In this document: piece after piece, positions 44,260 through 53,194 of the stretch
Numbering within the stretch: position 1 is the stretch's first letter
Layout: every line of letters begins with the position of its first letter
NCBI GenBank assembly: GCA_905479915.1
Contig: CAJQOH010000015.1
Location: 62,001 to 126,000, forward strand
Length of the DNA: 64,000 nt
Reading direction: 5' to 3'
DNA from: an uncultured Flavobacteriales bacterium
GTDB taxonomy: Bacteria > Bacteroidota > Bacteroidia > Flavobacteriales_E > Vicingaceae
Notes under the pieces: model-generated
Seen by the model: the letters and a program-made list of their open reading frames with translations, nothing else
Databases searched by the model: none
Told to the model about the DNA's origin: nothing
Made by a program: the position numbers and the translations under genes

Positions 44260-45543
44260 TTAAGCAGCTCCCTGCAAAGCTTCTGTTTTAGGAACTCTAA
44301 GCAATAAGAAGAATCCTATTATAAAGAATACGATCAGCATTAATACCGACTCTCTAATGCTAAACATTCCTTCTATAAACCCAAAAAAGAATGTTCCTAT
44401 AACTATTCCCATTTTTTCCAAAACATCATAAAAACTAAAATAAGAAGCATGATCCTCTGTTTCTGGTAACAGTTTGGAATAAGTTGATCGTGATAATGAT
44501 TGAACACCTCCCATAACAAAACCTATAACAGCGGCTATAATGTAAAAATGAATTGGGGTGTAAACAAATGCATAGGCAAAAACACATATTAAAGCCCATA
44601 CAAACACAACAATAGATAAGGTCTTAATATTTCCAACTTTCTTGGATAAATAAGCCATTAAATAAGCTCCTGCTACTGCTATAAATTGAATTACTAGAAT
44701 ACTTATAATTAAACCCGTATCTTTTTCCTCTGGAGAGGACCATGTAATTTCTTTGGTGCCGAAAAAAACAGCCATTAACATTACCGTTTGCACCCCCATG
44801 CTATAGGTAAAGAATGCTGCCAAATAGCGTTTTAATGGTTTGTTACTAGACATTTGCTTCCAAACCTTCTTTAACTCTTCAAATCCTTTTGTTAAACGGT
44901 TTCCTTCTGGTTTATGATTAAAAATATTGCTTGGCAAACCTTTAAAAGTAATTTGACTGAAACCAATCCACCAAATACCTGTTAAAACAAAAGACCATCG
45001 TGCAGCATCAGGAATGATTTTCCCTGTTATCAAAATCAAACAAATTATCAATAACAATGAAGCCCCAATATACCCTCTTGAAAACCCTTTTGCACTAACT
45101 TTATCATGTAAATCTGTTGTACATATAGCAGGTAAATAAGCGTTATAAAAAACCAAACTACCCGAAAAACCTATACTACCAAGAAAAACAGAAAGCATAC
45201 TTAATTCTATCTGATCTACATTAAAAAAGAAAAAACTAATACAAGCAACAGCTCCCATATAACAAAAGAAACGCATATAACTTTTCTTATTCCCAGAGTA
45301 ATCTGCAACTCCGGAAAGCAATGGAGAAAGAAAAGCAACAACTAAATATGACAGCGAAATGATATAAGAATACAATTCTGTATTCACTAAATCTACTCCC
45401 AAAAATGAAATAATTTCTGGTGTTGACTTTTCGTAAAATATTGGAAAAATAGCCGAAGTAATAACCAAAGGATAAACCGAATTGGCCCAGTCATACATAG
45501 TCCAAGCTCCAATTACCTTTTTATTATTTTTTTGCAAACTCAT
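44260..45543 (-). CDS. UMF1-type major facilitator superfamily transporter
   Basis: A 427-residue polytopic protein with about twelve membrane helices. The opening KVIGAWTMYDWANSVYPLVI is the hallmark of the UMF1 (Atg22-like) branch. Further family features are PLLSGVADYSGNKKSY, the large central loop (about 210-235) and GGVQSLSRSTYSKLLPETED. Substrate is unknown; some UMF1 relatives export amino acids from vacuoles. Its start codon abuts the stop of the CAP-domain gene with no gap. Confidence 0.92.
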   Translation of the reverse strand: MSLQKNNKKVIGAWTMYDWANSVYPLVITSAIFPIFYEKSTPEIISFLGVDLVNTELYSYIISLSYLVVAFLSPLLSGVADYSGNKKSYMRFFCYMGAVACISFFFFNVDQIELSMLSVFLGSIGFSGSLVFYNAYLPAICTTDLHDKVSAKGFSRGYIGASLLLIICLILITGKIIPDAARWSFVLTGIWWIGFSQITFKGLPSNIFNHKPEGNRLTKGFEELKKVWKQMSSNKPLKRYLAAFFTYSMGVQTVMLMAVFFGTKEITWSSPEEKDTGLIISILVIQFIAVAGAYLMAYLSKKVGNIKTLSIVVFVWALICVFAYAFVYTPIHFYIIAAVIGFVMGGVQSLSRSTYSKLLPETEDHASYFSFYDVLEKMGIVIGTFFFGFIEGMFSIRESVLMLIVFFIIGFFLLLRVPKTEALQGAA

Positions 45544-47922
45544 TTAGTGACAAGTCTCACAGAACAACTTTTTAACAGGAATATCTTTCAATAATTGAAA
45601 GCTCATATTCGGTGCTCCAAACAATTTACAAAACCGTTCTTTATTTAATTTTTTAGCCCTTACCATAAATTGCTCAAACTCATTTTGAGGAACTTTTTCT
45701 TTATTGTAAATCGCCACAGTTAAAAATGTAAATAAAAATTCTTCATCAATATTTTCCTTAATAGCAAAAGGCTTCATAATATCTATGGCCCAATCTATAC
45801 GCAATTGAAACATAAAATAATTGGCAATCCTAAAACTTTGATCTCTATCTAGATTCGAAGAAAATAAAGACTTCTTTACATTTATTAACGCTTTTTCTCT
45901 TTCTATAAATTTCTTGTTATCATAGTAATAATCTGCTGAGATTATATTATAATTTAATATCAATCGATTAATCATCCATCGCTCTATATTCGAGCTTCCT
46001 AATAACTTAATCTCTCGAAGTACTAATCTTGGTTCAGCTTCCCTAGTGAAATCATGAGACCACAACAACAGCCTTAAAACAGCTTTATTATATTGTAAAA
46101 AAGAATTTGAAGGGTCTATTAGTAGTAAACTCTCAACATCTTTTAATAAAGCTTGATGCAAGCTATCTTTATTTGCAGCATCAGAATAATACCATCTAAT
46201 GGCAATTTGATTATTTAAAAATGATATTGTTTCCTTGCTTTGAGGTATTTTAATATTGAGTATTTTATCTATACCTATATTATCATTCCCTATATTTTTA
46301 AGCATTACTGATTGATAAATTTTTGCTTTAACATAATCTTTTTCATTAAGTGCTTTTTCAAACCAGTCTGGCAATACACTAAATAAAGCTTCATCCATAA
46401 AAACACGTTCAACTGTCAAAGTAATTTCAGCCTTACGCTGTTGAGCCAAATATGGTTCTAAATCAATCTTTAAGGTATCTGAATTGATAAGTTTTCTCAA
46501 ATCTTCTTTTGAAAGTTTGGTCAATTGATCTTCATATGGTGATCCCTTTATTGATTCATAAAATCCATCAAAATTTTCTTTAGTAACTATATTCGTTTCA
46601 ACATTTTGCAATTTATATTTTTGAATTGCGGCCAAAATACTCTTTGCTCTTTTTTGCTGAATGATCTCATTTCCTTTTATCCCCCCATCTAATGAGGAAT
46701 AAGCAACAATATCAATTCGTTTTAAATCAAACCGATTTAAACTTAAAGAATCTAAAAATGGCTTTACATCATCACTATCATACTGCGATTTGTTCTTTTC
46801 AAAAGGTACAGTAAATGTTAATTGATTTGTTATTGAATCAGATCTACTACTAACAGAAAGAGTATCCAACATAAATTCAAGATCTAAAGAAGTTAAATTT
46901 TCTCCTCCCAAACTATTATAAACAATTGTTTGACACAAACAATTACCTTTTATCATTAACAAATTAAACTCTACATTATTAGTATCTACATAAGGCGGAA
47001 TAACTCCTAAAGAAACTTCTAATTCATTACTCCCTTTCAATTCATTTTTACCAAAAATTTGAGATTTAGAAATAGGTTCTAACATTATACCTGAATGAAT
47101 TTTTGAGGGATATAGTTTATTCCCTGCACCACATTCAAATTGATTTTTTGCAAGAATATCTAGAGCAATTCCGTCTCCTGATTCACTTAAAACAGATTTA
47201 AAAAGTTCTAAATCATGGAAATAGAAATAAATCTGTCCATCCTTAAAGAAAATATTATCAGACATTAATTGTGGTAAGTAGCTGTATTTCTTATTAATAC
47301 TAGAGCATTTATTTTTATCATAAGGCAAAATTCCAAAATCATCTTTCATAGGTTTTACCCCGTCTGGTAATACAAAAGGTTCTGATCCCACAACATGGGT
47401 TGCAATAAGTGATTTATCATTCTCATTTAACACCACCGAAATACCATAATTTACATATTTAGGGTTAGCAATAATAGCAGATTGTGCTTTTGAATGAATC
47501 CAGTTTTGTGCAATCGCAGTAGCTACATTATGGTATGATTTTAATTTAGTCTTTTCTGATTCTCCAGGCAATTTCGCATAACTACCTACCACTAACTTGT
47601 AACAGTTTTCATCCACAAATCCGTGCATACCATCATAAAACATTACTCGATTAAATGGTGTTTTCTTTTTAACAGAAGGTTGATCGTGAGTAACTCTTTT
47701 TGTTCTTAATATAAAATCTGTTTGATCTTCAGCTGCTAAAGTTAATACGTCATCATATTTAAATGCAGGTAAATTTTTACTCTCTCTAAAAGCATCTATT
47801 TGTTCTTGAATTAAACCTTCTAAAAATGCTTTATCATACTTATAATCAACATCATCAATCTTTTGTTGAGCTGTTACAACAAATGAAATTAGTACAAATA
47901 ATATGGCTAAGTAGTTCTTCAA
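45544..47922 (-). CDS. Exported CAP-domain protein with OmpA-like domain and terminal CxxCH
   Basis: A 792-residue exported protein starting with TTG at 47922; a stop codon directly precedes it. Signal peptide MKNYLAILFVLISFVVTAQ. A CAP/SCP-like domain covers about residues 30-180 (LPAFKYDDVLTLAAEDQTDF, HNVATAIAQNWIHSKAQSAI). A degenerate OmpA-like region lies at about 365-505 (VPFEKNKSQYDSDDVKPFLD, IVAYSSLDGGIKGNEIIQQK, AEITLTVERV), followed by helices. The last five residues are CETCH (C788, C791, H792), a heme-c attachment pattern or a metal/redox CxxC. It is followed with no gap by the transporter gene. Confidence 0.85.
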   Translation of the reverse strand: MKNYLAILFVLISFVVTAQQKIDDVDYKYDKAFLEGLIQEQIDAFRESKNLPAFKYDDVLTLAAEDQTDFILRTKRVTHDQPSVKKKTPFNRVMFYDGMHGFVDENCYKLVVGSYAKLPGESEKTKLKSYHNVATAIAQNWIHSKAQSAIIANPKYVNYGISVVLNENDKSLIATHVVGSEPFVLPDGVKPMKDDFGILPYDKNKCSSINKKYSYLPQLMSDNIFFKDGQIYFYFHDLELFKSVLSESGDGIALDILAKNQFECGAGNKLYPSKIHSGIMLEPISKSQIFGKNELKGSNELEVSLGVIPPYVDTNNVEFNLLMIKGNCLCQTIVYNSLGGENLTSLDLEFMLDTLSVSSRSDSITNQLTFTVPFEKNKSQYDSDDVKPFLDSLSLNRFDLKRIDIVAYSSLDGGIKGNEIIQQKRAKSILAAIQKYKLQNVETNIVTKENFDGFYESIKGSPYEDQLTKLSKEDLRKLINSDTLKIDLEPYLAQQRKAEITLTVERVFMDEALFSVLPDWFEKALNEKDYVKAKIYQSVMLKNIGNDNIGIDKILNIKIPQSKETISFLNNQIAIRWYYSDAANKDSLHQALLKDVESLLLIDPSNSFLQYNKAVLRLLLWSHDFTREAEPRLVLREIKLLGSSNIERWMINRLILNYNIISADYYYDNKKFIEREKALINVKKSLFSSNLDRDQSFRIANYFMFQLRIDWAIDIMKPFAIKENIDEEFLFTFLTVAIYNKEKVPQNEFEQFMVRAKKLNKERFCKLFGAPNMSFQLLKDIPVKKLFCETCH

Positions 47923-47957
47923 TTAATACGGAAAGATAATAAATTGTTATCAATCAA

Positions 47958-48893
47958 TTATGATACCACAAAGTAAATGTAAATACAGTAAAATAAAAAC
48001 AGTAAAAAACCTCTTACTCTAGTGACTTTATAACCAAATATCATTAATGGAAAAATTAGAAGTGCAATAGCTAACATCCATAAAGAGTCAACAGATATAA
48101 CATGCTCAGTAACTGGAATTTCTTTCACCAAAGAAGTTATTCCTAACACGCCTAATATGTTAAAAATATTAGAACCAATTAAATTTCCAACAGAAATATC
48201 TGAATGCTTTTTAAACGCTGCTACAACTGAAGTTATTAATTCAGGAACACTAGTTCCAAAGGCAACAATAGTAACACCAATAACATGTTCACTAACACCA
48301 AAATTTGATGCAATCTGAACTGCACCATCCAACAACCAACTTGCACCAAAAGCTAAGCCAATACATCCTAAAATTATTAAGCCTACATTTAAGAGTATAT
48401 TAGATTTTTTAACAGCTACTACATCTTCATCTAAAACCTCTTTCTTGCCTTTTCGTTTTGCATCCCAAAACATGTAGATATTAAAACTAACTAATCCAAG
48501 CGTTAAAATAGCACCTTCATACCATTGTATCTTTGTATCTAAAATAAAAAGAAAAAACAGAATTGATGCCCCCATTAATATTGGCCAATCAACATTAGTT
48601 GTTGATTTACCAACACTTATTGGTAATATCATAGTAGTTATTCCTAAAACTAAAGCAATGTTAGCTATATTAGATCCTATTACATTTCCTATTGCTAATT
48701 CTGCATGACCATTAAGGGCTGCTTTTAAACTAACCAAAAGCTCTGGAGCTGATGTACCAAAAGAAACAATGGTCATACCAATAACCAAGGTTGGGATGTT
48801 AAATTTTAAAGCAACACCAACTGCTCCTCTAACTAACAACTCTCCTGCTATAATTAATACAGAAAGTCCACCTATTAATAAAACATATTCCAT
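47958..48893 (-). CDS. Calcium/sodium antiporter (CaCA family)
   Basis: A 311-residue membrane protein with about ten helices in two inverted repeats. Each repeat has the ion-binding signatures SFGTSAPELLVSL with GNVIGSNIANIALVLG, and AFGTSVPELITSV with GNLIGSNIFNILGVLG. These are the alpha-repeats of the YrbG-type branch. It exports Ca2+ in exchange for Na+ or H+. Its start overlaps the tatA stop by one base, and its stop is 35 bases before the CAP-domain gene start. Confidence 0.96.
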   Translation of the reverse strand: MEYVLLIGGLSVLIIAGELLVRGAVGVALKFNIPTLVIGMTIVSFGTSAPELLVSLKAALNGHAELAIGNVIGSNIANIALVLGITTMILPISVGKSTTNVDWPILMGASILFFLFILDTKIQWYEGAILTLGLVSFNIYMFWDAKRKGKKEVLDEDVVAVKKSNILLNVGLIILGCIGLAFGASWLLDGAVQIASNFGVSEHVIGVTIVAFGTSVPELITSVVAAFKKHSDISVGNLIGSNIFNILGVLGITSLVKEIPVTEHVISVDSLWMLAIALLIFPLMIFGYKVTRVRGFLLFLFYCIYIYFVVS

Positions 48894-49333
48894 TATTCTA
48901 CTTTTCCTGTAGTATCTTCTCCGTCATTTGCTGCATAAACACTTCGTCTTTGAACGGTTTGAGAAACTGGTGGAGTATTGGCATTATCTTGTTCTTGAGT
49001 ACCCGCCTTCTGCTCTAAATTTTCTTTTTTTTCTTCTACACTACTTACTTCCTGTTCAGCATCTAAAGAAGGTTTTTTCTCCTGATTTCCTGAAACCAAA
49101 TCTTTGACTTGTTTCTCCACATTCACTTTATCTTTTATCGAATTTATATCACGAGCACCTTCTGTAATTTCCCGCTGAATATCACCTGTAGCATTTTTAA
49201 TTTCACGCATACCTTTTCCTAACCCTCTGGCTAATTCAGGAATTTTTTTAGAACCAAAAAGCATAATGATAACCAAAACTATAAAAAACAGTTCTGCTCC
49301 TCCAGGCATTCCAAATAATAAAATGGTATTCAT
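48893..49333 (-). CDS. tatA: Sec-independent translocase subunit TatA/TatE with long tail
   Basis: The pore-forming component of the twin-arginine export system. It has an N-terminal membrane helix (ELFFIVLVIIMLFG), the hinge FGSKKIPELARGLGKGMREI and an amphipathic helix. The 146 residues are longer than a typical TatA (about 60-90); the extra part (about 65-146) is acidic and low in complexity (SVEEKKENLEQKAGTQEQD). No tatB or tatC is in the window. It is first in an antiporter, CAP, transporter and transglutaminase-like run. Confidence 0.92.
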   Translation of the reverse strand: MNTILLFGMPGGAELFFIVLVIIMLFGSKKIPELARGLGKGMREIKNATGDIQREITEGARDINSIKDKVNVEKQVKDLVSGNQEKKPSLDAEQEVSSVEEKKENLEQKAGTQEQDNANTPPVSQTVQRRSVYAANDGEDTTGKVE

Positions 49334-49353
49334 ATCAACATTTAATTGAATAG

Positions 49354-49361
49354 CAAATGTA
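49354..49361 (-). promoter_or_regulatory. Candidate -7 promoter box (TACATTTG) for the tatA operon
   Basis: TACATTTG on the minus strand matches TAnnTTTG, 20 bases before the tatA ATG at 49333. The -33 region has no clear TTTG. Confidence 0.4.
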
Positions 49362-49416
49362 AGAAATAAAGGTTCATTGTGATTTGATTTTTACAATCAA
49401 ATTAAGAATCTAAAAG

Positions 49417-49452
49417 CAACAAAAAAGCCTAAGAAATGAATCTTAGGCTTTT
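49417..49452 (-). terminator. Intrinsic terminator after the choice-of-anchor L gene
   Basis: A 12-pair stem (AAAAGCCTAAGA / TCTTAGGCTTTT, six-base loop) with a T-run on the minus strand, 18 bases past the stop at 49471. Confidence 0.88.
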
Positions 49453-49470
49453 CTTATAAGTAGTCTCTTT

Positions 49471-51090
49471 TTATCTGAAAAGATGGAAATATCCTTTGAT
49501 TGTATGTTTCAAGTCACCTTTTGCTCCAGAATCGTATTCATACTTGTTACTATTAGGAAAAACAACGTAAAAGTAAGTACCATCAGTCAAGTCATCTCCG
49601 TCCCAATCATTTTGATATGATTCACTTTCATAAACGATAGCGCCCCAACGATTAAATATTTTTACTGAAGGATTGGGGTAATCAGCAAGATTTGTTAATG
49701 TAAAAAAGTCATTCATTCCATCACCATTAGGTGTAAAAACATTTATTTTAATTATTTCACATTGAACAATTACTGGTACAGCATCACCTACAATTGAATT
49801 TCCACAACCATCCCATATTGTTGGTGTATAATAGGTGGTTGCTTGAGGAGCTACATTTACAGAATCTCTTGACCCTCCCCCATTATCCCAGACATATGAG
49901 AAGGGGGGTCTTCCATCAGAAACACTCATCCAAAGTAGAGCACTTTCTCCCAACTCTTCACAAATATTAACACTATCGCTAACAGTTATAGACATCGGTA
50001 TATAGTCCTCAATGATTAATGTAATCATATTACATCCAGTATTCCCTTGTATTTCAATTATTATTGTATCAGTACCTTCTGCAACATTATCTACAAACGC
50101 TGCAATATCAAATACAATTGAATCTGATCCAGGAGCAAAAACTTGTTGTAGAGGAATTGTTGAATACTCCTGAGTTGTTGCATTTCCAGAAACTACTAAC
50201 CCTATAGTATCATTAGCATTTATATCTGATCTTTGAATTTTAATCGTAGCATCTACACATCCTTCAATAATAGTTGTTGTATTTGAAGTAATAGATACAC
50301 CACTAGATGTTAAACTTCCTCCCTCTAGAAAAACTCCTGAATCAACTTGATCATCTCCACCATCAGCAATAGCTAATTTTATATGATATGGCTGTCCACA
50401 TTGAACAGCAGATACTGCAGTCAGAACAACAGTTAATCCATCATACTGAATGACCGTATTATCTGTATTCTGAGGAGCAGAATTACCATCTCCATTATCA
50501 ATATAGAAAGTAGAGTTTACCACATTATTAACACTATCAATAGACACCTCTGTTGTTGTTCCTGGTATAGTTGCAAGGTTAATAGCGTTATTAGAATAAG
50601 GCCCTGTAATACCTGGTCCACTCAAAAAGAAACCAAAAGCATCATTTACTCCAGTATTCAAAAATTCTAAATATTCTTCGGAAGCAAAAACATAATTAAA
50701 CTTTATCGTATCGCCAGTTGGAATAAAATCAAATTCTAAAACAGCAGCATCTTCTGTAGTAACTCCCGAAGTTATGTTTAAATCAAGATCTGCTGGTCCT
50801 CCATACTGGCTACCTGGCAATCCAGTATTATTATTTGGTCCCACTGCCGTTGCTACATCTCCAGTAGATAAAATTATCCCTTGACCAATACCAACATTTG
50901 CAGCTGCACTGTTAAATTCTCCTAACTGATTAGTATCTCCTATAAAAGTTACATTTGTAATTACAACACCTGAACCTGCTAGTACATTTTGAACATATTG
51001 CGTAGGCGTCATTCCTGTATTTACTACTAGCTGAGCATTAGTAGTCACAAACAAAATCAATAATATTAAAGAAAGAACTATTTTTTTCAT
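49471..51090 (-). CDS. Secreted choice-of-anchor L protein with CHU_C (T9SS) C-terminus
   Basis: A 539-residue surface or secreted protein. Signal peptide MKKIVLSLILLILFVTTNAQ. The choice-of-anchor L domain lies at about 25-265 (TPTQYVQNVLAGSGVVITNV, IGQGIILSTGDVATAVG, FVFASEEYLEFLNTG, FGFFLSGPGI). Then come a beta-sandwich region and a Bacteroidota gliding/CHU_C C-terminal domain (NVFTPNGDGMNDFF, VKIFNRWGAIVYES, WDGDDLTDGTYFYVV). The CHU_C end is a type B T9SS sorting signal, so secretion across the outer membrane is likely. A -7 box and a terminator flank it, so it is probably monocistronic. Confidence 0.9.
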   Translation of the reverse strand: MKKIVLSLILLILFVTTNAQLVVNTGMTPTQYVQNVLAGSGVVITNVTFIGDTNQLGEFNSAAANVGIGQGIILSTGDVATAVGPNNNTGLPGSQYGGPADLDLNITSGVTTEDAAVLEFDFIPTGDTIKFNYVFASEEYLEFLNTGVNDAFGFFLSGPGITGPYSNNAINLATIPGTTTEVSIDSVNNVVNSTFYIDNGDGNSAPQNTDNTVIQYDGLTVVLTAVSAVQCGQPYHIKLAIADGGDDQVDSGVFLEGGSLTSSGVSITSNTTTIIEGCVDATIKIQRSDINANDTIGLVVSGNATTQEYSTIPLQQVFAPGSDSIVFDIAAFVDNVAEGTDTIIIEIQGNTGCNMITLIIEDYIPMSITVSDSVNICEELGESALLWMSVSDGRPPFSYVWDNGGGSRDSVNVAPQATTYYTPTIWDGCGNSIVGDAVPVIVQCEIIKINVFTPNGDGMNDFFTLTNLADYPNPSVKIFNRWGAIVYESESYQNDWDGDDLTDGTYFYVVFPNSNKYEYDSGAKGDLKHTIKGYFHLFR

Positions 51091-51113
51091 ATCAACGTCT
51101 TTTAAAAACTTAA

Positions 51114-51121
51114 CAAATATA
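51114..51121 (-). promoter_or_regulatory. Candidate -7 promoter box (TATATTTG) for the choice-of-anchor L gene
   Basis: TATATTTG on the minus strand matches TAnnTTTG, 23 bases before ATG 51090. The 51091-51405 gap holds this box and no gene that I can see. Confidence 0.4.
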
Positions 51122-51405
51122 ATGAGTGAAGTTAAAAAAGTAATGTTCTTTTTCCATTTTATAAATAAAGAAGTACTGAATCGCTAACTACAATATCATA
51201 TACTATACTTATCACTCAAGCAAATAAATTAAGCAGGAAAAATAGTCATAAAACGAGACATTGGAATTGCGGCTAATTGGTATATACTACCAGTACCAGC
51301 ACAGATAAAAGCAAACAAAAATGATGGTCATTTTTTAATAAATGGTCATTAAGAAAAAAACTAAAAGAATTTCTTCTTATAATTATTCAATTACTGAAAA
51401 TCCAA

Positions 51406-53091
51406 CTAACTTTTTACTAACTTTTTATATTTAAACCTTGTAGGTTCAGTACCCAAACGTTTTCTTCTATTTTCCTCATAGTCAGAATAAGACCCTTCAA
51501 AGAAGACAACTTCAGAATTCCCTTCAAAAGCCAATATGTGTGTACAAATCCTATCTAAAAACCATCTATCGTGAGAAATGACAACAGCACATCCTGCAAA
51601 AGATTCTAGACCTTCTTCTAATGCTCTAATAGCATTAACATCTAAATCATTTGTTGGCTCATCTAACAATAAGACATTTGCTTCTTGTTTAATTGCCATT
51701 GCTAAATGCAATCGATTTCGTTCTCCTCCAGATAAAATTCCAACCTTTTTATTTTGATCAGCACCTTGAAAGTTAAAACGTGATAAATAAGCTCTAGAGT
51801 TTATCGTTCTACCTCCAAATTCCATCATTTCTGTTCCTCCTGAAAATACTTCAAAAATGGTTTTATCTTCTAATAAATCTTTATGAGATTGGTCTACATA
51901 TCCAATTTTAACCGTTTCACCTACTTTAAAAGTACCGTTATCTGGAGTTTCTTCCCCCATTATCATCCTAAAAAGTGTTGTTTTCCCAGCTCCATTGGGG
52001 CCTATAATTCCAACAATTCCAGCAGGAGGAAGTTTAAACGATAAATTTTCATACAACAACTTATCATCAAAACCTTTTGAAATATCAGTTACATCCAATA
52101 CCTCGTTTCCTAAACGTGGACCATTAGGTATAAACAATTCTAGTTTAGCTTCCTTTTCATTAGCCGTTTCACTTAATAATTTATCATAATTGGCTAAACG
52201 AGCTTTAGATTTTGATTGACGACCTTTAGCATTCATTCTTGTCCACTCAAGCTCCCTCTGAAGGTTTTTCCTTCTTTTACTCTCTGTTTTTTCCTCTTGA
52301 GCTAAACGTTTAGATTTTTGATCTAGCCATGATGAATAATTACCTTTCCAAGGAATACCGGAACCTCTATCCAATTCTAAAATCCAACTCGCAGCATTAT
52401 CCAAGAAATACCTATCGTGAGTAATTGCAATCACTGTCCCCTTATATTCTTGCAAGTGCTGTTCTAACCAATAAACAGATTCTGTATCTAAATGATTGGT
52501 AGGCTCATCTAACAACAATATATCCGGACTTTTTAATAATAAACGACATAGAGCAACTCTTCTTAATTCTCCTCCAGATAAATTTTTGATTAAAGCATCT
52601 TCTGGTGGACAATTTAACGCATCCATTGCACGAGATAATTTCGTATCCAACTCCCAAGCATCTAAAGCATCAATTTTATCTTGTAATTCAGCCTGTCGCT
52701 TCATTACTTCTTCCATTTTATCTGGATTATCCAAAACCTCTGGATCTCCGAAACTATTATTTACAGCTTCATATTCTGCTAAAACATCAATCGTTTCTTG
52801 AGCTCCTTCTTGAACTATTTCTTTAACTGTTTTAGTTTCATCTAATTTTGGTTCTTGCTCTAAATAGCCAACTGTATATCCTGGAGAAAATGTTACATCT
52901 CCTTGATATTGCTCCTCAACACCAGCAATAATTTTCATTACTGTAGATTTACCAGAACCGTTTAATCCAATAATTCCAATTTTAGCACCATAATAAAAAG
53001 ACAAGTAAATGTCTTTTAAGATTACTTTTCCGTTAGGCAAAGTTTTGCCTACTTTATCCATTGAAAATATTACTTTTTTATCGTCACTCAT
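51406..53091 (-). CDS. ettA: Energy-dependent translational throttle protein EttA
   Basis: A cytoplasmic ABC-F ATPase (561 residues) that binds the ribosomal E site and gates entry into elongation by energy status. Two nucleotide-binding domains are present. NBD1: Walker A GLNGSGKST, signature LSGGELRRVALC, Walker B LLLDEPTNHLD. NBD2: GPNGAGKTT, LSGGERNRLHLAM, LLLDEPTNDLD. The inter-domain P-site tRNA interaction motif lies at about residues 240-320 (Lys/Arg-rich). There is no membrane part. It is divergent from the UbiA gene. Confidence 0.96.
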   Translation of the reverse strand: MSDDKKVIFSMDKVGKTLPNGKVILKDIYLSFYYGAKIGIIGLNGSGKSTVMKIIAGVEEQYQGDVTFSPGYTVGYLEQEPKLDETKTVKEIVQEGAQETIDVLAEYEAVNNSFGDPEVLDNPDKMEEVMKRQAELQDKIDALDAWELDTKLSRAMDALNCPPEDALIKNLSGGELRRVALCRLLLKSPDILLLDEPTNHLDTESVYWLEQHLQEYKGTVIAITHDRYFLDNAASWILELDRGSGIPWKGNYSSWLDQKSKRLAQEEKTESKRRKNLQRELEWTRMNAKGRQSKSKARLANYDKLLSETANEKEAKLELFIPNGPRLGNEVLDVTDISKGFDDKLLYENLSFKLPPAGIVGIIGPNGAGKTTLFRMIMGEETPDNGTFKVGETVKIGYVDQSHKDLLEDKTIFEVFSGGTEMMEFGGRTINSRAYLSRFNFQGADQNKKVGILSGGERNRLHLAMAIKQEANVLLLDEPTNDLDVNAIRALEEGLESFAGCAVVISHDRWFLDRICTHILAFEGNSEVVFFEGSYSDYEENRRKRLGTEPTRFKYKKLVKS

Positions 53092-53170
53092 AATTGTTAC
53101 TATATTATTGAAAGATGTAAAGTTAATAAAGTAAGTTTCATTTTTAAATTTATTACTTACTTAGTATTGG

Positions 53171-53178
53171 TATTTTTG
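53171..53178 (+). promoter_or_regulatory. Candidate -7 promoter box (TATTTTTG) for the UbiA-type gene
   Basis: TATTTTTG matches TAnnTTTG, 16 bases before ATG 53195, implying a leader of only about ten bases. Confidence 0.4.
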
Positions 53179-53194
53179 TGTTCATATAAAGAAG

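Noticed and set aside
51324-51350. Direct repeat ATGGTCATT in the gap before ettA
   Set aside because: Nine bases repeated once in AT-rich DNA is not convincing as a site; no gene or box goes with it.
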